This document shows positions 47,612 through 59,856 of a stretch of DNA of 64,000 nucleotides, in pieces. The stretch is from Perilla frutescens (taxonomy: Eukaryota; Streptophyta; Magnoliopsida; Lamiales; Lamiaceae): positions 14,330,001-14,394,000 of the forward strand of contig BRKX01000011.1 of the NCBI GenBank assembly GCA_026008535.1, given 5' to 3'. The stretch's first letter is position 1, and each line of letters begins with the position of its first letter. Under the pieces are notes generated by a model. That model ran no database searches. It was given only the letters and a program-made list of their open reading frames with translations, and was not told the origin of the DNA. A program made the position numbers and the translations under genes.

Positions 47612-49701
47612 TGAGGATATCATCTATGAAAACTAGCACAACTTATCTAGATACGTGTGAAAAACCTGGTTCATTAAATCCATGAACACTGTTGGGGCAT
47701 AGGTCAATCCAAATGGCATTACCACAAACTCGTAATGTCCATATCGAGTTCTAAAAGAAGTATTAGGAATATTCTCCTTTCAGATCTTCAGTTGAGGATA
47801 CACAGATTTTAACTCTATCTTTAAGGAGACACTTTGCTCCCTTACGCTTGATCAAAGAGATCATGTATTCTTGGGAGAGGGTATCGATTCTTGATGGTCA
47901 GCTTATTCAGCTCTCTATAGTCGATGTACATTCTCAATGTGTCATCTTTCTTCTTTACGAACAAGATTGGAGCTCCCTAAGGTGACACACTAGGTTGGAT
48001 AAAACCTAAGTCTAATAACTCTTGCAGTTGAACCATGAGTTCTTGCAACTCCTTGGGCGCCATTCTGTAAGAGGCTTTCGAACTGAGGCAGCTCCTAGTT
48101 TCAACTCGATGGCAAACTCTACTTGCCTATCAGGAGGTAGTCCTGACAGCTCCCTCGGGAATACGTCTGGAAATTTCTTATGACCGAAATGTCTTCTATT
48201 GCAAACTCCCCTTCATCTTTCTTCATTGTAGCCGTCTTTACTTCTTAAGGTGGTATTCTGACTCTATAGCTTCTGCTGGAGGTCACCATCACTTGCAGGC
48301 GTAAAGATCGCATGTCTAAACTTTGACTGATTATTCGGAACTTACTTGATGCCTTTTCTTAGTTCGTCTCTTAAACATAACGAGCTGAAAATCGCTTTAA
48401 AAATGAGCGTCTGACTAGAAGAGCACTAACTAGCACTACTTGGATTCTTCTTCCTATTGGGACTACTATCTCATATTCTTCCAACAACGACTAAAAGAAA
48501 AATTACCTTATACCCTCTGCTCTATTCAAGGGTCCACACTCGAGCTCTATGAGTGGGAGCAAAATAAAATGAATTCCTCTGAGTGAGGGCTTTGTCTTGA
48601 TCAATAATTATTTATCAAGTTCAAAAGCTAGAAGAGATATAAGACTGGGTTATCCATACTAAAAACATTGCCTTTTCAGAGGACTTATAAACTCGAAAGG
48701 GGTTCTTGCACATAACAAAGGTATGGAAGAAAATCAACGATTAGCAACTGAGAACCGTACTAAATATTTTGCAAGGTGCCAACATAACTTAACAAGAAAG
48801 TGCTACTACTGATTCTTGATGATCAAAGGAGTATCATCAAAATATTACAAATTATCCAAGAAGATATAATCGAAGGATTTCAAATGACATGAAGGATTTT
48901 AATTTTTAATTGATATGAAGCTGATGAAGGGTGATTGATTTAATTCACACGAGAATGAATAAATAGACTCATCAAAACTTTGTATCTTACTAAAGACTCT
49001 CAATCTTGCAATTCTAGGACTATCTGCCTAACGATCTTCTTCGGGTTCTCTTTTTATTTCTTTCCTTAAGCATTACGCATCTTCTGCTTTACGAGGTTGC
49101 TACGAAATAACATGAGTTGGCTGGACTACAATTTGTTACACTTGGCCGGAAAAGTGACTTCCGGGGATCACTTCTTACCTATCGAAAGGGATATGACAAA
49201 ACGACTTGTTCTATACGTGCTTCCTTTCCGATTGAGACCACAAATGTGGAGCATGTCTTGATAACCGGTTGGACTCTTGATCATACTTTGACAACGTCCT
49301 CTTTCCTTGCCTCAAATTCCAGATCTCCATCTCATTTGCCTTACAATAGCAATCCGAGATAGGCTTCTGATATAACTCGTACTTAAAGTCTTCCTAACCA
49401 TACTCCGTCCATTGCTCCCAAGTCATCGTACTTCGAGCGGACTCCCACTAGTAGTCCGTATTATTTGTCTGTAAAAAGAGCACAACCTAATTCCTCACCT
49501 TCCGAATAGGCTATAAAATCAAAAATTCGCTTCTACGAAACAAACCCATTTCTTGACTCCCATCGGGTCTCCTAAACTTTTCAAGGACGAAAGGTTGTGT
49601 TTGAGAAACACATTCTCGGCTCTCAAGCCGTGGTTCAGGACTTGCTTGCTTGCTAACTCGTTCTCTCCTTCGATCTCGGCTTGACGCCTTCTCGGTGACA
49701 T
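47612..49701 (-). pseudogene. gag to RT N-terminal part of the minus-strand Tekay element, heavily decayed
   Basis: The gag start at 49701 (MSPRRRQAEIEG, GLRAENVFLKH, SLGDPMG) matches the plus-strand gag at 27. Capsid pieces near 49260-49500 include NRLSRHAPHL. From about 49220 to 48250 the sequence is so diverged that nucleocapsid and protease motifs cannot be read, but this stretch matches the LARD internal region (54460-55440). RT begins near 48200 (PDVFPREL-type, then MAPKELQEL) and reaches the catalytic FIDDIL box next to 47612, where the solo LTR is inserted. Confidence 0.8.
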
Positions 49702-50029
49702 TTTAAGGAATTCTAAATATTCGCGATACTCGCTCGAATATGCACAAAATAAAATGAAATGCCTTTCTATAAGGTCTTTAGATTACACAGGATAGATCAA
49801 ACAAAGCGGGAAAATTGCCTCATAAGAGGACTTTTTGGCATTAATAAGAAAGAGATTCTTGGTTACATCCGAAAATAGGACAACCTTTTAGAGAATTACT
49901 GCCACTATTAAAATCTAAAGGGGGTTGGTCAATACATTTACAGAATAAGATCTGGATTAAAGCGGAAAAATGGATAGACACATCAGTAAGGTGTTCTAAA
50001 GAAACACCTCCCTTTCCTACTTCTAAAGC
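49702..50029 (-). other. spacer between the extra ORF and gag
   Basis: About 330 bp with no open frame of note, between the stop at 50030 and the gag start at 49701. Confidence 0.5.
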
Positions 50030-50180
50030 TTAACTATACGTTGGGCCATTTCCTTTCCTTTTGCACGACGATTCTACCTCTTCCTCGCCTTCCTCCTCTG
50101 GGTACTCTTCTTCCCCATCTTCATCTGTCTCTGGTACTTCGAATTTGAATTTTCTCAAGCTTTCTTCAGGGAACTAATGG
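50030..50180 (-). pseudogene. acidic C-terminal part of the extra pre-gag ORF
   Basis: Open on the minus strand up to TAA 50032-50030, with ESLRKFKFEVPETDEDG followed by a glutamate-rich run (EEEYPEEEGEEE) and a basic end. It directly abuts the LARD target site and is the probable continuation of the ORF at 58805-59308. No domain was recognised. Confidence 0.5.
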
Positions 50181-50185
50181 GGTAT

Positions 50186-53045
50186 TGTAATACCCCGAAA
50201 TATTTTAGAAGATTTTATTCAACTTATGTTACCCTCTGGTAAGTTAGAAAATAAGCTGGGTCCTTAAATGACTCAAATAAAGGAAAATCGCAGCCAGGGA
50301 AATCTGTTAAATCTAATTTGGTCAAAAATTGCCTTAAAAATATGTTATGATATTTTTCTCGGGTTGATAGAAAATATTTCAAGAATCGTGCCAACCTTTG
50401 AAATTTCAAATTTCGAGTTCAAATGAACTCTTGGCACAACTTTAAGTTGGAAAATAATAAATTTAATAGAAAAAGGCACATCCGTCATTATCCAATTTCT
50501 TTTTCAAAAGATTATCTTATTCTTAATTATCCTATTCTTTTTCCATCATTATCCTCTTTCTTTTATTCATTATTATCCTATTTATTTTTCCTCTATAAAT
50601 AGGAGCTTAAGGTTTCATTTTTCATTCATTTTCAAAATCGAAACGCCGAGCAGCTTCCAGAGAATATACAACTCTAGTTTCCTATTTCAATTCTGAAATA
50701 GTCATTTTGAAGGTGTCAACGCGTAGATCACGAATACATGATTGAAATGATGACACGAAGGATGATCACGATGGAAAATCATCGTGACCGCTGCCAATTC
50801 CTCGGAGAAGGTACTTTCTCCGATTCTGGTCATTCGGACCGATGAATTTAGAAATTTCAAGTTCTAAATATGCTTATATTTCGATTATCTTTAATTCTAC
50901 CGATTCCGATTTTTGATGTTGTGAGTTTTCGGTATTTTTCCCCATTTTCATTTTATGTAAATCTCAGATCTACTCTTCCTGGATAGTCGTATTAGAAATC
51001 TCCTTTTTATAAATAGTCCTTGATCATTTGGATCTTGTGGTTAACCGCAATAGATTTTTGATTTCTCGTCGTTTGAAATCCGGATCTGAATATTATATTA
51101 TAAATCTGCCTAGCTCGAATTCATGTTCTAGCCGTCCGATCTTTGATCTGATTACACCATTAAATTCCTTATTTTCTGCACTATCAAAAATTGTACTTTT
51201 GAGCGAAAATCCAACGAGTATCGATCTCAATCGAGACCGATACATTTCAGCTAAACTCTGTGAGTTTTTGTCCCGTTTCACCCATTTTGGGTCGTCAAAT
51301 CGAAAAAGTTTCTTCTCAAAAGTTGCTCGAAATAATATTTCCTATGCTCCCGTCGAATTTCGTAATTTTCGGATGAGCTTTGAATAATATCGATTATTTA
51401 ATATAAGCAGTTATTTTTTTTACTGGAGTCATGTGTTATCGAAAAATTCTAAAACTCTCAAACTATAGTCTTGGCATATATAGGATGGTCCTTGAATATT
51501 TTCATAATTTTTGAACGGTTAGAAAGTGCCGTGGCACAAATCTGATAAAAATCGATTAAAATGGCAAGTTTTGAAAAGAGACCCCTGTCAAATCGGTTGG
51601 TCCCAATAAATCAAGAATAATATTTTGGAATTTATTTCCTTCTTTGTCGGAATTATTCGAGGTCTCTAGAGTCGCGCAATCTATTTCTAAAAAGAATAAA
51701 ATTAAATAATAGCTCGGATTACAGTAGATTAATTTCCGAAAATATAGTAGTCGTTCTGAGCTGAAGATCGATCCTTGTAGGATTTGCGTGACTTACGAGG
51801 AAGGTGAAGGATTGAATCTCGAGATGGTTAGAGCATCTTAGCCTAGGGGAACCAGGGAAGGACTTCTGTATGTATAAGGTGGGCTATTATATTTTTGCAA
51901 ATTGTATCTTTCGAGCTATTAAGCTCTGCTCTGTTAAAATTGCATATGTGACTATCTGTGTTAAATATTTACATGCTACTGTATGTTGTCGGAGTCTCAT
52001 ATACCAGCGCTGTGTCAATGTGAGTAGCTACAGTATGCATGCATTGTTTGTCCTGCCCTACTCCTTGTCGGTGAGACTAAAATGAAACACTTATTGGTTA
52101 TACTCTTTGGGTATACTATGGCCATACTCAACGTTATGCGCTGGTGATGTAGTTTGGGTTGCGGGCAGTGACGGGTTATACTCTTAAGCGCTTCACGATA
52201 AAATGTTTTGGTGAACTTAGGCTGCTTCCAACTTTTAAACCTCCTAAGTTTCACTACCTGCATGAACACAGATAGATTACTTTAATAAAATGATTTGCAT
52301 AACTTGAATTGTAAAACTTGCCCACTGAGTGCATTAGTACTCAGCCCAAATATTTTCAAACATTTTCAGGTAAGTAGGCTGGAGCGTGGAGGTGACGAGG
52401 CTGAGATATGGGCTATTATGATTTACATATTTTTCCGTTGTCCCATTTTGTTAGTATTCTGTTAAGAATTGAGCTTTCGCACTTATGGTATTCTTTTGCT
52501 AAATGCTAAGAACTCTGATCTTGGTATTTTGTTGATATGATTCTGCTTCTCTGATTCTGAACATTTGTTGACTTCCTAGTTAACATGTATCATATGCTTA
52601 GCTACATAATTATTCTAAGGGGAGGAAGTCCGTCTTTCGTTATGTCTATTTGATCATTCATTTTGGCCTATGGAAGGGCTTCATTTGTTCAGCATATTGG
52701 TGTCTGTTTCTTTGTCGACCTATGAATGGGTCTATTAATTGTTGGTATCTGGTTATTTGTTTCCGTTTGGCCTATGAAAGGGCTTATTGAATTGTTACAG
52801 CTTCCATTCTTCTCTTATAAGCCGTTATAAACGGGGATTCGCTCTAGTTACAGAGGTTATGCTGTCTAATTTTTCGGAAGGCATAACCTATCTTTGGCAT
52901 ACTCAGTTGTTAAATTTTATTCCAACCATTAATCATTTTGGATTATCACCCCGTTGTTAATTAAACTACCCCATTTCTTTCCCGCTTCTTAATTCCCACC
53001 CCCGTGGCGTTCATTTCCACGGTCTTTCGGGACTGGGGCGCTACA
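50186..53045 (+). repeat. 5' LTR of the LARD-like element
   Basis: Starts TGTAATACCCCG and ends GGGGCGCTACA. TATA box TATAAATA at 50594-50601; conserved stem-loop TGAGTGC/GTACTCA at 52326-52343. The open frame at 51028-51387 recurs in the other LTR because the LTRs are identical; no family was recognised. Confidence 0.95.
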
Positions 53046-55939
53046 AAGTGGTATCAGAGCGAGGTTTGCAACTCTGCAGACCTGCTGGGTCTTATTTCGT
53101 CTTTCATTGAAATTCCGTGTGATATTATATAAGCCCTCAGCTCGTCACTCACGCAACAGCTAAAAGGTACACATGTTTTTATACGGTTTTTAGTTTTTAA
53201 AAGTTTACATTAACTGTTGAAATGTTATGTTTGTCTGAAAACGAAAGATTAGGATTCGCCGTGTTGACGGGAATTCCTCGAAAGATTGATTATTATGCGG
53301 ATAGCATACTCTGATTAACTGCGCTGATTGCGTACTCTGTTGCTATGGTGATAGCATACTGGTTTTGAAATATGTCTGTGAGCATACTGGTTTCTGTTGA
53401 AAAACTATGTTGATTACATATATGTATGAACTTGTTTATATATGCCTTGTGCATACTTGTGATGTTGGAAACGTGCGGAATGCATACTGTAAACATTGAT
53501 AGCCGGAATGTGTTTATTGTTTATACTCCTGAATGAGTACAAGAACTTGAAAGTAGGAGAATGTAAGATTAACTTAGCCTATAGTTGCTGAACTTAGGCT
53601 GAACTTGTAAACACATATGAGATTGCTAAGAACATAGTTTGACTGAGGAAATGTTTCATTTTGGATGCCTTAACAAAAATTTATGGCTCAGAAGAATTGC
53701 CACATGTATATCACGATGAGCGGATTATGAGATTTTGTACGTATACCAAGAAAGAGATCGATTCGGTGTTTGAGTTCGTTGGGGAAATAACCTACTCTAT
53801 GGGGGTCAACATCCGGTTAGAAGAAGTCTTTCAGATTGAGCTGTGTTAAAGTTGACCAAGAATTTACGTTGTTACTAGGAAGATGGAGACAGTAAGGAAT
53901 AAAATATTTTGAAAACAAAAACATAAGTCGACGATCTATGTGGAGACTGTGAATTTTTGTGGGTAAATATGTTAGACGATGATGGCTACTACAAACAAGG
54001 TTCAACATCAGAATTGTCACCTGAGCGAAATATTGAGATAGACCGATCACCGTCTTTTATACCTCCATGTGGAGATGAGGTTATAAAGCTTTAACTTTGA
54101 ACTAGAAGCAAAGAAACGAGTAATCGATTCATAGGCCAGTTATCAGATTGTAGATCTATTATACGTTTAAGAAATCCCTACGCAAGCTTTCAACTTAGGA
54201 GTCATGTTTAACGATCCTGTTGCGATTACAGGAAATAAAGATTCGTTCCTCCAAGAGAAAGCTCTTCACCTCAGTGGATGGCTAATCGAGGCCCTGGCGT
54301 GTTTCATTCACAAGATTTGTAGCTTGTTTTAGATCAATTTTTAGAATGGGGGTAAAGATGGTCGTCATGATTGCTACCAAATTAATTTAAAGATATGTTT
54401 GTCGGTGTTCTACTCAGCTTCCAGGAGAAGTTAAGTCAAACTATTTTGAGTCTAGGAGGTATCATAGATCAAGTTGTTCTTTCGTATTCTTCCGATGGAT
54501 AGAAAATGATTCCCGAGACGTCGCTTTTCCAGCCAGTGCAAAGTCTAGCCGACTCGTGCTTTATCGTAGCAACCTCATAAAAAAAACAAGATGGGTGAAG
54601 CTCAAGAAAGAAGGAAGGAGAACCCAAAGAAGATCGTTAAGAAGATAGACCTAGTGTTCGATAGATTGAGAGTTTCATTATGATAGGAAGTTTCAATAGA
54701 ATCGATTTATTTATTCTCTTTTGAAATCGATTTATTCTCTTATTAATTGAATCAATTTCCCTTCAACAGCTTCATATCATTTGAAATTCTCCATTTATAC
54801 CACTTGGGATTCGTTGATTTTATCCTCTTGGATAATTTGAAATCTTTTGGATGATACTTCTTTGATCATCAAGAATCAGCAATGGCATTTACTTGTTAGG
54901 CTATGCTGACGCCTTTATGAAAATATTTCAGCACGGTTCTCAGCTCTTAAGCGTTGATTTTCTTTTGTTATTCTCATATATCTTTGTAAAATGTGAGAAC
55001 CCTTCGAGTTATAAATCTTCTAAAAAGGTAATATTTTTGGTATAAATAACCTAGTGTTACCTCTCTTCCAGCTGTTGTTGATCAGATAAAGTTCTCACTC
55101 AGAGGTGTTTGATTTATTTTAATCTCACTCATAGAACTTAAGTGTGAGTCTTCAAATAGAAGAGAGAGTTTATAGAAGTATTCATTTAAGTATATGGCCA
55201 GGAGAGCGAATGATAGTATTTCATAATGACGAATGAAACCGAAAAAAAAAAATATCAGTTAGTGTTCTCCAAAGTCGAAAGTACATTTCTAAAGTAATTT
55301 CTTAGTTCGTAACGTTTAAGATGATTAATGGATGCCAACAAAGAAGTTTCAAGCTTACAGTTAAAGTCTAGACATGCGATTCTTATTATGCATGCAAGCG
55401 AAGGTGATCACTAGCGGGAGCCAGACAGTCGGATTACCACTTTAAAGAAAAGAGAAGAGTATAACGAGGAAAATAAGACTAATTTGCATCGGAAATACGA
55501 TTCAAGCACGCTTCAAGAAGACGTGAACGTCAAATCTCAACATTTTAAGGAAAGAGATAAAACACAGTTCGAACCTGATAGAATTTGTAATCCAACCATC
55601 CAAGGGCGTGCTCATTCGAATCATGGGGAGATTATATGAAGTCGGTGCATCGTGATAGCTCTCACAAAGGATAGAGAAAGATGGCGAACATTTAGGCTTT
55701 CAGAAAGATAAATTTGCATGGAAAAAAAAGAGCGAGTATAGACTCTTCAAAGAAGTATTTGACCAAGAAGAAAGCGGAAAGAGGGATAAAGGTTGAGAAT
55801 CAACCTAAAGAATAGGAAACCCATATCAGTTCTAGGCTGCAAGTACAAAAATTCAGGTTTTGAACCCTGAGGATATACTTTGATACTTCTTCTCAAGATA
55901 TGGAAATTTCGGGACGAAATTTATTTAAGGGGGGTAGAA
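53046..55939 (+). other. internal region of the LARD-like element, non-coding
   Basis: The primer-binding site TGGTATCAGAGC lies at 53049-53060. Between 53200 and 53550 GCATACT / AGCATACTGG phrases recur. The frame at 53661-53849 (62 aa) has no recognisable domain. 54460-55440 is homologous to the gag-protease stretch of the host Tekay element but keeps no open frame. It ends in a TTTAAGGGGGG polypurine tract like those at 4411-4430 and 43038-43072. Confidence 0.8.
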
Positions 55940-58799
55940 TGTAATACCCCGAAATATTTTAGAAGATTTTATTCAACTTATGTTACCCTCTGGTAAGTTA
56001 GAAAATAAGCTGGGTCCTTAAATGACTCAAATAAAGGAAAATCGCAGCCAGGGAAATCTGTTAAATCTAATTTGGTCAAAAATTGCCTTAAAAATATGTT
56101 ATGATATTTTTCTCGGGTTGATAGAAAATATTTCAAGAATCGTGCCAACCTTTGAAATTTCAAATTTCGAGTTCAAATGAACTCTTGGCACAACTTTAAG
56201 TTGGAAAATAATAAATTTAATAGAAAAAGGCACATCCGTCATTATCCAATTTCTTTTTCAAAAGATTATCTTATTCTTAATTATCCTATTCTTTTTCCAT
56301 CATTATCCTCTTTCTTTTATTCATTATTATCCTATTTATTTTTCCTCTATAAATAGGAGCTTAAGGTTTCATTTTTCATTCATTTTCAAAATCGAAACGC
56401 CGAGCAGCTTCCAGAGAATATACAACTCTAGTTTCCTATTTCAATTCTGAAATAGTCATTTTGAAGGTGTCAACGCGTAGATCACGAATACATGATTGAA
56501 ATGATGACACGAAGGATGATCACGATGGAAAATCATCGTGACCGCTGCCAATTCCTCGGAGAAGGTACTTTCTCCGATTCTGGTCATTCGGACCGATGAA
56601 TTTAGAAATTTCAAGTTCTAAATATGCTTATATTTCGATTATCTTTAATTCTACCGATTCCGATTTTTGATGTTGTGAGTTTTCGGTATTTTTCCCCATT
56701 TTCATTTTATGTAAATCTCAGATCTACTCTTCCTGGATAGTCGTATTAGAAATCTCCTTTTTATAAATAGTCCTTGATCATTTGGATCTTGTGGTTAACC
56801 GCAATAGATTTTTGATTTCTCGTCGTTTGAAATCCGGATCTGAATATTATATTATAAATCTGCCTAGCTCGAATTCATGTTCTAGCCGTCCGATCTTTGA
56901 TCTGATTACACCATTAAATTCCTTATTTTCTGCACTATCAAAAATTGTACTTTTGAGCGAAAATCCAACGAGTATCGATCTCAATCGAGACCGATACATT
57001 TCAGCTAAACTCTGTGAGTTTTTGTCCCGTTTCACCCATTTTGGGTCGTCAAATCGAAAAAGTTTCTTCTCAAAAGTTGCTCGAAATAATATTTCCTATG
57101 CTCCCGTCGAATTTCGTAATTTTCGGATGAGCTTTGAATAATATCGATTATTTAATATAAGCAGTTATTTTTTTTACTGGAGTCATGTGTTATCGAAAAA
57201 TTCTAAAACTCTCAAACTATAGTCTTGGCATATATAGGATGGTCCTTGAATATTTTCATAATTTTTGAACGGTTAGAAAGTGCCGTGGCACAAATCTGAT
57301 AAAAATCGATTAAAATGGCAAGTTTTGAAAAGAGACCCCTGTCAAATCGGTTGGTCCCAATAAATCAAGAATAATATTTTGGAATTTATTTCCTTCTTTG
57401 TCGGAATTATTCGAGGTCTCTAGAGTCGCGCAATCTATTTCTAAAAAGAATAAAATTAAATAATAGCTCGGATTACAGTAGATTAATTTCCGAAAATATA
57501 GTAGTCGTTCTGAGCTGAAGATCGATCCTTGTAGGATTTGCGTGACTTACGAGGAAGGTGAAGGATTGAATCTCGAGATGGTTAGAGCATCTTAGCCTAG
57601 GGGAACCAGGGAAGGACTTCTGTATGTATAAGGTGGGCTATTATATTTTTGCAAATTGTATCTTTCGAGCTATTAAGCTCTGCTCTGTTAAAATTGCATA
57701 TGTGACTATCTGTGTTAAATATTTACATGCTACTGTATGTTGTCGGAGTCTCATATACCAGCGCTGTGTCAATGTGAGTAGCTACAGTATGCATGCATTG
57801 TTTGTCCTGCCCTACTCCTTGTCGGTGAGACTAAAATGAAACACTTATTGGTTATACTCTTTGGGTATACTATGGCCATACTCAACGTTATGCGCTGGTG
57901 ATGTAGTTTGGGTTGCGGGCAGTGACGGGTTATACTCTTAAGCGCTTCACGATAAAATGTTTTGGTGAACTTAGGCTGCTTCCAACTTTTAAACCTCCTA
58001 AGTTTCACTACCTGCATGAACACAGATAGATTACTTTAATAAAATGATTTGCATAACTTGAATTGTAAAACTTGCCCACTGAGTGCATTAGTACTCAGCC
58101 CAAATATTTTCAAACATTTTCAGGTAAGTAGGCTGGAGCGTGGAGGTGACGAGGCTGAGATATGGGCTATTATGATTTACATATTTTTCCGTTGTCCCAT
58201 TTTGTTAGTATTCTGTTAAGAATTGAGCTTTCGCACTTATGGTATTCTTTTGCTAAATGCTAAGAACTCTGATCTTGGTATTTTGTTGATATGATTCTGC
58301 TTCTCTGATTCTGAACATTTGTTGACTTCCTAGTTAACATGTATCATATGCTTAGCTACATAATTATTCTAAGGGGAGGAAGTCCGTCTTTCGTTATGTC
58401 TATTTGATCATTCATTTTGGCCTATGGAAGGGCTTCATTTGTTCAGCATATTGGTGTCTGTTTCTTTGTCGACCTATGAATGGGTCTATTAATTGTTGGT
58501 ATCTGGTTATTTGTTTCCGTTTGGCCTATGAAAGGGCTTATTGAATTGTTACAGCTTCCATTCTTCTCTTATAAGCCGTTATAAACGGGGATTCGCTCTA
58601 GTTACAGAGGTTATGCTGTCTAATTTTTCGGAAGGCATAACCTATCTTTGGCATACTCAGTTGTTAAATTTTATTCCAACCATTAATCATTTTGGATTAT
58701 CACCCCGTTGTTAATTAAACTACCCCATTTCTTTCCCGCTTCTTAATTCCCACCCCCGTGGCGTTCATTTCCACGGTCTTTCGGGACTGGGGCGCTACA
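55940..58799 (+). repeat. 3' LTR of the LARD-like element
   Basis: Matches 50186-53045 wherever compared, including four open-frame segments and both ends. TATA box at 56348-56355 and stem-loop at 58080-58097. Confidence 0.95.
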
Positions 58800-58804
58800 G
58801 GTAT

Positions 58805-59308
58805 ACACTGTCCTAGACTCTGAGGGTCAACCGGTTGATAGGTAGGGGCCCATTAGTGTATTTGAGGAGTGCTGGAGAATAAAGACTCAGTGTGATGCAC
58901 GATCTGGACGTTCAAAGGTCTTGCCCCTGAGGTTCCTTTGGCACGGTGCTTGAAATCCAGGGGGACTGTTGAGAGTCGACCTTAGCAGTTCTGGTTCCAC
59001 CACAAGGGAGGAATTTTGCTCGGCTAGAGCATTCACGTGGCCATACTTTGACTCCCAAAAAGCCATCAAGGCTGAGGAGAATTCCGTCAGATTCCCGATT
59101 ACAACATACGTCTCGGGATCACGGGTAATTGTGCTCTGCAAGATACGATACATTGCTGGCCTTTCAGCGGGTGGTGCCTGCTCACACATACTAATGCATG
59201 TTTCCAAGTCGGATATATATTTCCTGGCGTTCTTCCAAAGCCGTTCCTTTCTTGTACAGAGCGGAAAAGAGGCACATTATTCCTAGCAGTCGAACGACGT
59301 TTAACCAT
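58805..59308 (-). pseudogene. extra ORF between primer-binding site and gag (N-terminal part)
   Basis: The frame opens at ATG 59308 (MVKRRSTARNNVPLF) and continues after a frame change near 59220 as ISMCEQAPPAERPAMYRI, DPETYVVIGNLTEF and ALMAFWESKYGHVNAL, to a stop at 58887. It is broken by that frameshift and stop and then by the LARD insertion at 58800. The acidic remainder lies at 50030-50180. The apparent original length is roughly 200-220 residues. It sits about 550 bp after the primer-binding site and ahead of gag. I do not recognise a domain. Confidence 0.5.
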
Positions 59309-59836
59309 CTAGAAACATGAAGCTTAATTAGTCTAGCTCATAAAAGGGAGACCTAAGGTTCTCCTAAGATCATGCTATTGTCTAGATTCAGACTATTTAT
59401 CTTGCATGCATAGATCCTTTTTAAGTAGTTGACTTTTATAAAAATTTTGGTGCTCAAATCTTTAAACATAAATTTTACTTTTTCCTTTAAAACAATACTT
59501 TGAGAATGATTTAAACGGTTTCTTTCTAATCGAGGATTCTCTTCAAAACTTTTTACCTCAAGAATTCATCTTACTTGAATACTTTTTACTCGAAATTTTA
59601 TTCTCAAAGTTTTTCCTTTATCCATAAAAGAGGTATGCTTGCTAGAATCTTTTCCTTTCTTGTATTCAAAAATTCATGAATCTAAAATCCAAAATCTATA
59701 TACTATCATACCTTGATTTTTGGTTGAGGATACGAGGGTGATGGTGAGCTGTGGGTTGCGGCTTTGACTTAGAATAAATTTATACGCACAAAAGCACATA
59801 ACTTATCTAACAAAGAGACAGACATGCAGAGTTGCA

Positions 59837-59856
59837 AACCTGGCTCTGATACTAAC
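59837..59856 (-). other. primer-binding site (initiator-Met tRNA)
   Basis: The minus strand reads TAGTATCAGAGCCAGG directly after the LTR end, matching the plant initiator methionine tRNA 3' end (TGGTATCAGAGC) at 11 of 12 positions. Confidence 0.85.

Larger units (their letters stand above)
50186..58799 (+). mobile_element. complete LARD-like non-autonomous gypsy-derived element, recent, TSD GGTAT
   Basis: The LTRs at 50186-53045 and 55940-58799 are 2860 bp each, offset by exactly 5754 bp at both ends, with no difference in any stretch I compared. GGTAT occurs at 50181-50185 and 58800-58804. The internal 2894 bp has an initiator-Met tRNA primer-binding site (53049-53060) and a polypurine tract (about 55922-55939), but no gag or pol frame. 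Part of it (54460-55440) matches the internal region of the surrounding Tekay element (minus strand, about 49220-48250). It must therefore depend on proteins from a related autonomous element. Confidence 0.95.

Noticed and set aside
49117..49362. Plus-strand 81-residue frame
   Set aside because: Antisense to the decayed gag region of the minus-strand Tekay element.
51028..51387. 119-residue frame, duplicated exactly at 56782-57141
   Set aside because: It lies in both LTRs of the LARD-like element; identity reflects recent LTR synthesis. No domain and no upstream coding context.
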